Assembly: GCA_016711505.1 (NCBI GenBank)
Contig: JADJSV010000001.1
Coordinates: 434,001-498,000 of the forward strand
Direction of reading: 5' to 3'
DNA: 64,000 nt
Source: Bacteroidota bacterium
GTDB taxonomy: Bacteria > Bacteroidota > Bacteroidia > AKYH767-A > 2013-40CM-41-45
The position numbers were made by a program, and so were the translations under genes. Below the pieces are notes generated by a model. That model did no database searches, had not been told where the DNA came from, and was given only the letters and a program-made list of their open reading frames with translations. Positions 54,566-61,886 of the stretch are shown in pieces. Position 1 is the stretch's first letter, and each line of letters starts with the position of its first letter.

Positions 54566-55609
54566 ATGACGGAAAAAAAATATTTACATCGTTGTTTTCA
54601 ACTTGCACTCAATGGAATAGGTAATGTAGCTCCTAATCCGATGGTAGGTGCAGTAATCGTTTATGAAGATGCAATTATCGGTGAAGGATTTCATCAGAAA
54701 TATGGCCAGGCGCATGCAGAGGTGAATGCAATTAGTAATGCCATAGAAAATGGCTTTGAAAATTTGCTTTCGAAATCCACAATTTATGTAAACCTTGAAC
54801 CATGTTCACATTACGGGAAAACGCCTCCTTGCTGTGATCTGATCATTAAACATCGTTTTAAAAAAGTTGTGATCAGTAATCAGGATCCATTTCCGGAAGT
54901 TGCAGGAAATGGAATTCGGAAAATGATGGAAGCAGGAATAGATGTTGCGACATCTGTTTTAGAATTGGAAGGTCGCGTGGTCAATAAACGTTTCTTTACT
55001 TTTTATGAAAAGAAACGACCCTACATCATTCTGAAATTTGCTCAATCGACTGACGGATTTATTGCACCTGAAAACCCGGACCCGGAAAACCGGAAAATCA
55101 GCAATGAATTAAGTAACAAGCTTGTTCATCAATGGCGAAGTGAAGAAAGTGCTATTCTTGTCGGAACTAGAACTGCTTCAATCGACAATCCTGCACTAAC
55201 AGTAAGAAATTATTCCGGAAAAAATCCGGTTAGAATGGTCATTGACAAAGAATGTAAATTGCCCTTGACAAATTCTATATTTAATAATGAAGCGCAAACT
55301 TTGATCTTCAATGATAAAAAAAATCAAGTACTTGAAAATCTTGAATTCATTAAAATTGATTTTAACATAGAAATTCTAAATCAGATCAATCAAATTGCAT
55401 TTGATAAAAAAATATTATCTATTCTTGTTGAAGGTGGAAGTAAAATTCATCAACAATATATTGATATGTCACTTTGGGATGAAATCCGGACCATCACTGC
55501 TCCACTTGAATTAATTAGCGGTACAAAATCTGCATCATTCACAGGGAATTTAAAAGACAAATTTCATCTCGGAAAAGATCTTATCAAAATCTTCACTCTA
55601 AACTCTTAA
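54566..55609 (+). CDS. ribD: bifunctional riboflavin biosynthesis protein RibD
   Basis: RibD deaminates and then reduces the pyrimidine intermediate of riboflavin synthesis. The N-terminal cytidine-deaminase-like domain has the zinc site GQAHAEVNAI and PCSHYGKTPPCCDLI (about residues 45-85). The C-terminal reductase has KFAQSTDGFIA, ESAILVGTRTASIDNP and VEGGSKIHQQYI. The length (347 residues) is standard. The ATG at 54566 is chosen over the TTG at 54551. Confidence 0.94.
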   Translation: MTEKKYLHRCFQLALNGIGNVAPNPMVGAVIVYEDAIIGEGFHQKYGQAHAEVNAISNAIENGFENLLSKSTIYVNLEPCSHYGKTPPCCDLIIKHRFKKVVISNQDPFPEVAGNGIRKMMEAGIDVATSVLELEGRVVNKRFFTFYEKKRPYIILKFAQSTDGFIAPENPDPENRKISNELSNKLVHQWRSEESAILVGTRTASIDNPALTVRNYSGKNPVRMVIDKECKLPLTNSIFNNEAQTLIFNDKKNQVLENLEFIKIDFNIEILNQINQIAFDKKILSILVEGGSKIHQQYIDMSLWDEIRTITAPLELISGTKSASFTGNLKDKFHLGKDLIKIFTLNS

Positions 55610-55626
55610 TATTTTACATTATATAT

Positions 55627-56556
55627 ATGTATAAACTCAAACAATTGGAATTACTGAAAACACTTTGCGCAATTCATTCACCATCAGGGAATGAGGACAA
55701 TATACATTCATTTCTGTTGAATTATATCAATGAAAATTCAAAAACATGGAAGGTCAGGCCGGAAATTTTTTCAGGCGATGATTTTCAGAATTGCATTGTA
55801 TTGGTCTTTGGAAAACCGCGTACTGCAGTTTATGCTCATATTGATAACATTGGATTTACAGTTCGTTATGGAAATCAGATCGTAAAAGTTGGCGGACCGA
55901 AAACGGAAGATGGTTATTTGCTGACAGGTAAAGATGATGAAGGTGAAATTGAATGTACACTTAGAAAAAGTGAAGAAGGTGAGCTGACTTATCAATATTA
56001 CCGGGAGATCGAAAGAGGAACTGATCTTTCATTCAAACACAAATGGCGGGAGGATGAAGAAAGTGTTCAATGTTGTTATATGGATAACCGGCTGGGTGTG
56101 TGGAATGCTTTGCAACTTTGTGAAACCATTACAGATGGTGCAATTGTATTCTCATGCTGGGAAGAGCATGGTGGTGGCAGTGTTGCTTTTCTTGCAAAAT
56201 TTCTATGGGATAACTATCAGATCAGAAAAGCTTTGATCTCAGACATCACATGGATCACAGAAGGTGTTCATCCGGGAAAAGGAGTTGTAATCTCCATGCG
56301 TGACAGTGGAATTCCACGTCAGAAATTTGTACGCGAGATAATTGAACTTGCAAAGAAAAGTAATATTCCATTCCAGCTGGAAGTAGAAAATGCCGGTGGC
56401 AGCGACGGAACCGAAATCCAGAAACAGCCCTACCCGATTGATTGGTGTTTCATTGGTGCAGCCGAAGAAAATGTGCATTCTCCTGATGAAAAAGTAAATA
56501 AGGTTGACATTGAAAGTATGGTTAAGATGTACAAATATTTGATTGAAACACTTTAA
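55627..56556 (+). CDS. M42/M20-like metallopeptidase
   Basis: An aminopeptidase-like zinc enzyme. Landmarks are HSPSGNEDNIHSFLL near the start, VYAHIDNIGFTV with a metal histidine, MDNRLGVWNALQL (bridging Asp), SCWEEHGGGSV (catalytic Glu-Glu) and SDITWITEGVHPGK; the second half has ENAGGSDGTEIQ and AAEENVHSPDEKV. This is the M42-type set of motifs without the full-length internal domain. It begins 17 bp after ribD and may be co-transcribed. Substrate unknown. Confidence 0.85.
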   Translation: MYKLKQLELLKTLCAIHSPSGNEDNIHSFLLNYINENSKTWKVRPEIFSGDDFQNCIVLVFGKPRTAVYAHIDNIGFTVRYGNQIVKVGGPKTEDGYLLTGKDDEGEIECTLRKSEEGELTYQYYREIERGTDLSFKHKWREDEESVQCCYMDNRLGVWNALQLCETITDGAIVFSCWEEHGGGSVAFLAKFLWDNYQIRKALISDITWITEGVHPGKGVVISMRDSGIPRQKFVREIIELAKKSNIPFQLEVENAGGSDGTEIQKQPYPIDWCFIGAAEENVHSPDEKVNKVDIESMVKMYKYLIETL

Positions 56557-56566
56557 TTTAAAAAAT

Positions 56567-56695
56567 TTCGGATTGCGATTTCGGATTTCGGATTGTGTTA
56601 ATGCTCAGCAGCATTCAATTTCGTATTTCATTTCTTCGTCTTCATAACTTCAGACTCATAATTACCGCTTAAGCGCTAACACGCAATCCGAAATC
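56567..56695. repeat. heptamer-repeat hairpin (TTCGGAT/AATCCGA type)
   Basis: Left block 56567-56600 (TTCGGAT TGCGATT TCGGATT TCGGATT) and right arm 56677-56695 (AACACGCAATCCGAAATC) pair around about 75 nt of unrelated sequence containing GCTTAAGC. It spans the convergent ends of the M42 and thioesterase genes, and the right arm reaches into the thioesterase stop codon. Confidence 0.8.
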
Positions 56696-57089
56696 AACTC
56701 AAAACTGATTTCATCTTTGCAGGCATAATCGTTGGTCGATTCGTCGTTCTATCGATAAATACCAAAGTTGTTTCCGCTTTATTTAAAAGTGTTCCTGATT
56801 CGTTAAATGTTTCATAATGAAATCTGATTCTTGCGCCATCATTGTATTCAAGAGTAGTCTTGATCGTCAGCAGATCGTCATAGAAAGCAGGTTTGAAATA
56901 TTTTATTGAGAACTCAAAAACGGGCAGCATTATTCCCTCCTCTTCCAGTTTTTTATAGGTAAATCCGACCGATCGTAAAAGTTCAACACGGGCAACTTCG
57001 AAATAAGTGGCGTAGTTTCCGTAATATACATAACCCATTTGATCTGTTTCTGCATAACGGACTCTTACCTTAATTTCATTTGTGATCAT
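56694..57089 (-). CDS. acyl-CoA thioesterase of the YbgC/FadM type (hotdog fold)
   Basis: The hotdog-fold motif RYAETDQMGYVYYGNYATYFE, with the catalytic Asp in ETDQMG, is at about residues 10-30 (start at 57089). The typical FEVARVELLR helix follows and then VFEFSIKYFKPAFYDDLLTI. Length (131 residues) is normal. YbgC-type enzymes hydrolyse short acyl-CoA or acyl-ACP esters; specificity cannot be told. An upstream ATG at 57125 adds 12 residues before the conserved start. Confidence 0.9.
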   Translation of the reverse strand: MITNEIKVRVRYAETDQMGYVYYGNYATYFEVARVELLRSVGFTYKKLEEEGIMLPVFEFSIKYFKPAFYDDLLTIKTTLEYNDGARIRFHYETFNESGTLLNKAETTLVFIDRTTNRPTIMPAKMKSVLS

Positions 57090-57162
57090 AACAAAATATT
57101 TTTTGTGTGAAGATACAATTTGCAATAAATTTTATATCATTGCTACCCTTTAAATTTATCTG

Positions 57163-57907
57163 ATGAAATCACGGCTGCGAATTTTGTTTTTCTTAACTAC
57201 TGCTCTGCTTTCCTGCAAAACATCATTTCAGATCTCAAAAAAAAGAATCCGGTCAGTATAAGTTTTCAGACTCAACCAACACAGAAATTGATTCTTCAAT
57301 TTACAGTGAAATAGCTCCGTACAGAGAGAAAATGCAGTCAGCCATGAATGAAGTTCTTGCTGTCAGCACTACTTCTCTGGAACGCGGATTACCTGAAAGT
57401 AAGTTAGGAAATTTTTTATCGGATGCATGTATGTCTTCTGCAAAAGAAAAAAATATGCAAGCTGATTTTGCAGTATTCAATACCGGCGGACTTCGTCGTC
57501 CATTGCCATCAGGTAATATTACAAGAGGTGATGTTTTTGAATTAATGCCATTTGAAAATACATTGGTTATTTTATCTATGAATGGCGGAGATGTCAAAAA
57601 ATTGGTTAACTTCATCGCTACAAAGGGCGGAGCACCTGTTTCAGGAATACAACTGCGAATACAGGATAGTGTTGCAACAAATGTTTTCATTAATAATGTT
57701 GCATTGGATACAACTAAAATATACAGAGTACTCACGTCTGATTATCTGGCAAATGGCGGAGATGCTTTTCCTTTTGTCACAGATAAAAACTGGGATGCCG
57801 TAAATCTGAAAGTAAGAGATGCATTGATCGAATATCTTATTTCGCAGACAAAAGCAGGAAAAAAAATTAATGTTGATTTAGACGGACGAATCACTTATGG
57901 CCGATAG
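57163..57907 (+). pseudogene. 5'-nucleotidase C-terminal-domain lipoprotein, frameshifted in an A8 run
   Basis: An ATG at 57163 begins a lipoprotein leader (ALLSCKTS, modified Cys at about 18) that leaves frame after SFQISKK. In the second frame the sequence continues KKESGQYKFSDS and then the 5'-nucleotidase C-terminal domain: LERGLPESKLGNFLSDA, FAVFNTGGLRR, LPSGNITRGDVFELMPFENTL and DYLANGGDAF. Removing one A from AAAAAAAA at 57237-57244 joins the two. The product is the substrate-binding half; the metallophosphatase half follows as a separate gene overlapping by 11 bp. Normal 5'-nucleotidases have both in one chain, in the opposite order. Confidence 0.88.
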
Positions 57908-58832
57908 AAGGGAATTTATAAAAGGAATTTTTGGTGGAATAGCATTGGCAGGATTAAGTTCATTGCCAATAGATCTTTTTGCGAAAGAAGATATGACCAG
58001 GCTCACAATCCTTCATACTAATGATGTACATTCCCGAATTGACCCATTTCCTCCCAATGACCCCAAATACCCCAATATGGGCGGAGTTGCCCGCAGAGCA
58101 GCATTGATAAAAAAAATCAGGTCGACTGAAAAAAATGTTTTGTTGCTGGATGCAGGAGATATTTTTCAAGGAACACCTTATTTCAATTTATATGGAGGAG
58201 AACTGGAATTTAAGTTAATGAGTGAGATGGGATATGATGCTTCTACTTTAGGTAATCATGATTTTGACAATGGTATTGACGGACTTGTGAAACAAATGCC
58301 CAATATGAATTTTCCTTTTCTCAATGCAAATTATTCTTTCAACGATACGTTACTTGAAAATAAAGTTAATGAATATAAAATATTTCGTCGCGGAAATTTG
58401 AAGATCGGTGTCTTTGGCATTGGAATTGAACTGAGAGGTTTAGTCGATCCAAAACTTACAGGAAATATTTTATATAACGATCCGCTTGTTAATGCAAATA
58501 GAATTTCTACCTTGCTGAAAAATGAGGAGAAATGTGATTTAGTAATTTGTCTCTCTCATCTCGGTTATAAGTATAACGATAAAAAAGTTTCCGATTCTGT
58601 TCTTGCAAAAGAAAGTTCTAATATTGATCTTATCATCGGTGGCCACACACACACTTTCCTCGATGAACCAACACTAATCATCAATAAAGACGGCAAAGAA
58701 GTTTTAATTGCACAAGTCGGTTGGGCAGGAATCAAACTCGGACGAATTGATTACTACTTTGATTCAAAAAAAAGAAAAAAAGATTTAATGTTGTCTACTG
58801 TAAAAATTAGTGAAAATACAATAGGCCTTTAA
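57897..58832 (+). CDS. metallophosphatase (5'-nucleotidase N-terminal-type) with Tat-like signal
   Basis: The N-terminus DRREFIKGIFGGIALAGLSS resembles a twin-arginine signal, for folded export. The calcineurin-like domain has the metal motifs LHTNDVHSR, LLDAGDIFQGTPYF, STLGNHDFDNGID, LSHLGYKYN and IGGHTHTF in order. It ends without the C-terminal substrate-recognition domain, which is encoded by the gene directly upstream. The pair probably works as a split 5'-nucleotidase outside the cytoplasm. The 11-bp overlap suggests coupled translation. Confidence 0.9.
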   Translation: MADRREFIKGIFGGIALAGLSSLPIDLFAKEDMTRLTILHTNDVHSRIDPFPPNDPKYPNMGGVARRAALIKKIRSTEKNVLLLDAGDIFQGTPYFNLYGGELEFKLMSEMGYDASTLGNHDFDNGIDGLVKQMPNMNFPFLNANYSFNDTLLENKVNEYKIFRRGNLKIGVFGIGIELRGLVDPKLTGNILYNDPLVNANRISTLLKNEEKCDLVICLSHLGYKYNDKKVSDSVLAKESSNIDLIIGGHTHTFLDEPTLIINKDGKEVLIAQVGWAGIKLGRIDYYFDSKKRKKDLMLSTVKISENTIGL

Positions 58833-58965
58833 TTTTTTTTTTATTTTTTTTTACAGAATATTTGTATCAGAAATCAGAAGAGTAAAATTTGAATTTTCTG
58901 AATGCAATTACAACGACGAATAACACCTGAAAATAATTAATTAGTTAACCAACAAAACCCTTTTC

Positions 58966-60414
58966 TTGAAAACCACTATTGAGAAAACTTGCGAGAGTAT
59001 TTGGACAAAATGCCTGCAGATCATCAAAGACAACGTTAGTCCTCAGAGTTTCAAAACCTGGTTCGAGCCAATCAAGCCAATCAAGCTTGATGGTAAGGTC
59101 CTTACGATTGAAGTTCCAAGCCAGTTCTTTTATGAATGGCTTGAAGAACACTACATTACTCTTTTGAGAAAAACAATTCGTCAACAACTTGGTACAGACG
59201 GCAGACTTGAATACAGCATTGTAATGGAAAACGCAACTGCTGATTCAAAATCTTACACTGTAAAAATCCCAACCCGCTCTCATTCGGATCTGAAAAACTC
59301 TCCCGTTAATGTTCCGTTGAATTCTACTGCAAATACCATTCGTAATCCATTCATTATACCCGGGTTAAAGAAGGTAAATGTTGAATCACAACTCAATCCG
59401 AATTACACATTCGAAAATTTTATCGAAGGTGATTGCAATCGTCTGGCACGTTCTGCCGGCTATGCAGTGTCGAATAAGCCCGGTGGAACTTCTTTCAATC
59501 CCCTGCTGATCTATGGCGGTGTCGGAATGGGAAAAACTCACCTTGCGCATTCTATTGGTATTGAGATCAAAAATTCTCATCCGGGAAAAACTGTTCTTTA
59601 TGTTTCTTCAGAGAAATTTACACATCAGTTCATCGATGCTGTAAGAAACAATGAACAAAATGATTTCGTTCACTTTTATCAGATGATCGATGTATTGATC
59701 ATCGATGATATTCAATTCTTCGCAGGAAAAGAAAAAACACAAGATGTATTTTTCCACATCTTCAACCACTTACATCAAACAGGTAAACAATTAATTCTAA
59801 CCTCTGATAAAGCTCCTGTGGATCTTCAGGGAATGGAACAACGTTTACTTAGCCGATTCAAATGGGGCTTAGCTGCTGACCTTCAGATGCCTGATCTCGA
59901 AACACGAATCGCTATTTTAAATAAGAAGATGTATATCGATGGTATTGAGCTTCCTAAAGAGATTGTTGAATATATCGCTTATAGCATCACTTCCAATGTT
60001 CGTGAACTTGAAGGTGCTTTGATCTCAATTCTTGCTCAGGCTTCTTTAAATAAGAAAGCAGTTACGCTCGAACTTGCTAAGCAAATGATAGATAAATTCG
60101 TGAAGAATACAACTCATGAAGTTTCTATCGATTACATCCAGAAGATCGTTTGTGATTACTTCGACCTTCCTATCGAAATGCTGAAATCTAAAACACGTAA
60201 GCGTCAGGTAGTTCAGGCTCGTCAGATAGCAATGTACTTCGCTAAAAGTATGACGAAGTCTTCCTTAAGTTCAATTGGTGCTCATTGTGGTGGGAAAGAC
60301 CACGCAACCGTACTGCACGCTTGTCGTACAGTGAATAACCTCATCGAAACAGATAAGAAGTTCAAAGCCAGTGTGCTTGAATTACAAAAGAAAATTAGTA
60401 TCAGCGGAAAGTAA
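58966..60414 (+). CDS. dnaA: chromosomal replication initiator protein DnaA
   Basis: DnaA binds DnaA boxes at oriC and melts it. Domain I (about 8-75; WTKCLQIIKDNVSPQSFKTW as a region) is followed by a short linker, the AAA+ domain with Walker A YGGVGMGKTHL (184-191) and Walker B VLIIDDIQFFAGKE, and the C-terminal DNA-binding domain with GAHCGGKDHATVLHACRTV. The start is a TTG at 58966: the frame has a stop at 58942 and no ATG between. Downstream is a good terminator. No consensus DnaA box (TTATCCACA) was seen nearby, so the origin cannot be placed. Confidence 0.97.
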   Translation: MKTTIEKTCESIWTKCLQIIKDNVSPQSFKTWFEPIKPIKLDGKVLTIEVPSQFFYEWLEEHYITLLRKTIRQQLGTDGRLEYSIVMENATADSKSYTVKIPTRSHSDLKNSPVNVPLNSTANTIRNPFIIPGLKKVNVESQLNPNYTFENFIEGDCNRLARSAGYAVSNKPGGTSFNPLLIYGGVGMGKTHLAHSIGIEIKNSHPGKTVLYVSSEKFTHQFIDAVRNNEQNDFVHFYQMIDVLIIDDIQFFAGKEKTQDVFFHIFNHLHQTGKQLILTSDKAPVDLQGMEQRLLSRFKWGLAADLQMPDLETRIAILNKKMYIDGIELPKEIVEYIAYSITSNVRELEGALISILAQASLNKKAVTLELAKQMIDKFVKNTTHEVSIDYIQKIVCDYFDLPIEMLKSKTRKRQVVQARQIAMYFAKSMTKSSLSSIGAHCGGKDHATVLHACRTVNNLIETDKKFKASVLELQKKISISGK

Positions 60415-60431
60415 TACTTCAAGTGAAATTA

Positions 60432-60468
60432 AAAAAAACCACCGGATAGTTCATTCGGTGGTTTTTTT
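60432..60468 (+). terminator. intrinsic terminator of dnaA
   Basis: Arms AAAAAAACCACCG (60432-60444) and CGGTGGTTTTTTT (60456-60468) pair perfectly over 13 bp with an 11-nt loop and a T tract. It begins 18 bp after the dnaA stop codon. Confidence 0.92.
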
Positions 60469-60551
60469 ATTCGGATGTTTGTAAGAGTAAAATTGCAAAA
60501 TGGGTTTAAAGGGTTCAATGCGACATTTATCAACTAATTTAAAACGTTGTA

Positions 60552-61712
60552 ATGAAAGTAACAGAAGTTCAGTCAGAAAATGATGCCCGGGAGTTCTTAC
60601 TTCTTCCTGTGAACATTTATAGTGACGATCCGAATTGGATCCGGCCGCTGGATAAAGATATAGAAGTTGTTTTCGATAGAAAGAAAAACAAATTTTTCAG
60701 ACATGGTAATCGTACCCGGTTTCTTCTCAAGAATGATCAGGGAAGAACTATTGGAAGAATTGCGGCCTTTTATAATGAACGTACTTCCAAAAAAGAATCC
60801 CAGCCGACAGGTGGTATCGGTTTTTTTGAATGTCCGAATGATCAGAATGCAGCAAACCTGCTTTTTGATACCGCAAAGCAATGGTTAATTGCCAATAATC
60901 AAGAAGCAATGGATGGACCCATTAACTTCGGTGAACGTGATAGCTGGTGGGGCCTGATCGTACAAGGTTTTGATCCTGTTCCTTATAAAATGAATTTCAA
61001 TAAACCGTATTATAAGCAACTTTTTGAAAACTACGGATTCAAGACCTACTTTGAACAATGGTGCTTTTCTTTGAAAGTTCATGATAAGCTCCAGGATAAA
61101 TTTCATATCCGGCACGCACAAATAACTGCGGATCCGAATTACTCTTCAAAATATTTTAAGAAATCACAACTTGAGAAATTCGCAGAAGATTTTCGCACCA
61201 TTTATAATAAAGCCTGGGCCAAACATGGCGGCGGGAAAGAACTGGACAAAAATCAAGTACTTCGCCTGTTTAATTCCATGAAACCGGTTATTGATGAAAA
61301 ACTGATCTGGTATGTCTATTATAAGAATGAACCGGTTGGAATGTGGGTCAATTTACCGGATATCAATCAGATCTTTAAAAAATTTAATGGTAAATTCGGA
61401 TTGCTGCAGAAACTCCAGTTCATCATTGAATTGAAGCGCAGACGAATTAAAAAAATGTATGGACTCGTGTTTGGACTAGTTCCTGAACATCAGGGCAAAG
61501 GTGTCGATGCTTATATGATCCTTGAAGGTGCGACCATGATGCGAAAGGAAAATATTTATCATGATTACGAAATGCAGTGGATTGGCGACTTTAACCCGAA
61601 AATGGTTGCTATTGCTGAGAATCTTGGGACTTACAAAAGTCGTGTATTGATCACTTACAGATACCTGTTTGACAGAAATAAAGAATTTTTAAGACACCCC
61701 ATTATTCATTGA
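60552..61712 (+). CDS. GNAT-like N-acyltransferase family protein
   Basis: 386 residues with the phrases FLLLPVNIYSDDPNWIRPLD, RFLLKNDQGRTIGRIAAFYNE, ECPNDQNAANLLFDTAKQWL and GPINFGERDSWWGLIV. The C-terminal half carries VFGLVPEHQGKGVDAYMI, an acetyl-CoA-type loop (QGKG). It fits the Bacteroidota GNAT-superfamily proteins of unknown substrate. It stands alone on the plus strand after the dnaA terminator. Confidence 0.75.
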   Translation: MKVTEVQSENDAREFLLLPVNIYSDDPNWIRPLDKDIEVVFDRKKNKFFRHGNRTRFLLKNDQGRTIGRIAAFYNERTSKKESQPTGGIGFFECPNDQNAANLLFDTAKQWLIANNQEAMDGPINFGERDSWWGLIVQGFDPVPYKMNFNKPYYKQLFENYGFKTYFEQWCFSLKVHDKLQDKFHIRHAQITADPNYSSKYFKKSQLEKFAEDFRTIYNKAWAKHGGGKELDKNQVLRLFNSMKPVIDEKLIWYVYYKNEPVGMWVNLPDINQIFKKFNGKFGLLQKLQFIIELKRRRIKKMYGLVFGLVPEHQGKGVDAYMILEGATMMRKENIYHDYEMQWIGDFNPKMVAIAENLGTYKSRVLITYRYLFDRNKEFLRHPIIH

Positions 61713-61886
61713 AAGATACCCATTTTTATTAATAATTATTAGAAAAATCCTGTTAATAAAAACGTGAAGTAAAAAAATGCTTTACTGTCTAAAATCATAC
61801 TTTTAACATACACAATTACACACACATTTAAATGGAATTTCACACACAGATTATCAGTTCAATTTTTTTAAATAATTCAAAGAAAA

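Noticed and set aside
58833..58965. oriC in the gap before dnaA
   Set aside because: No DnaA boxes; only T- and A-rich sequence.
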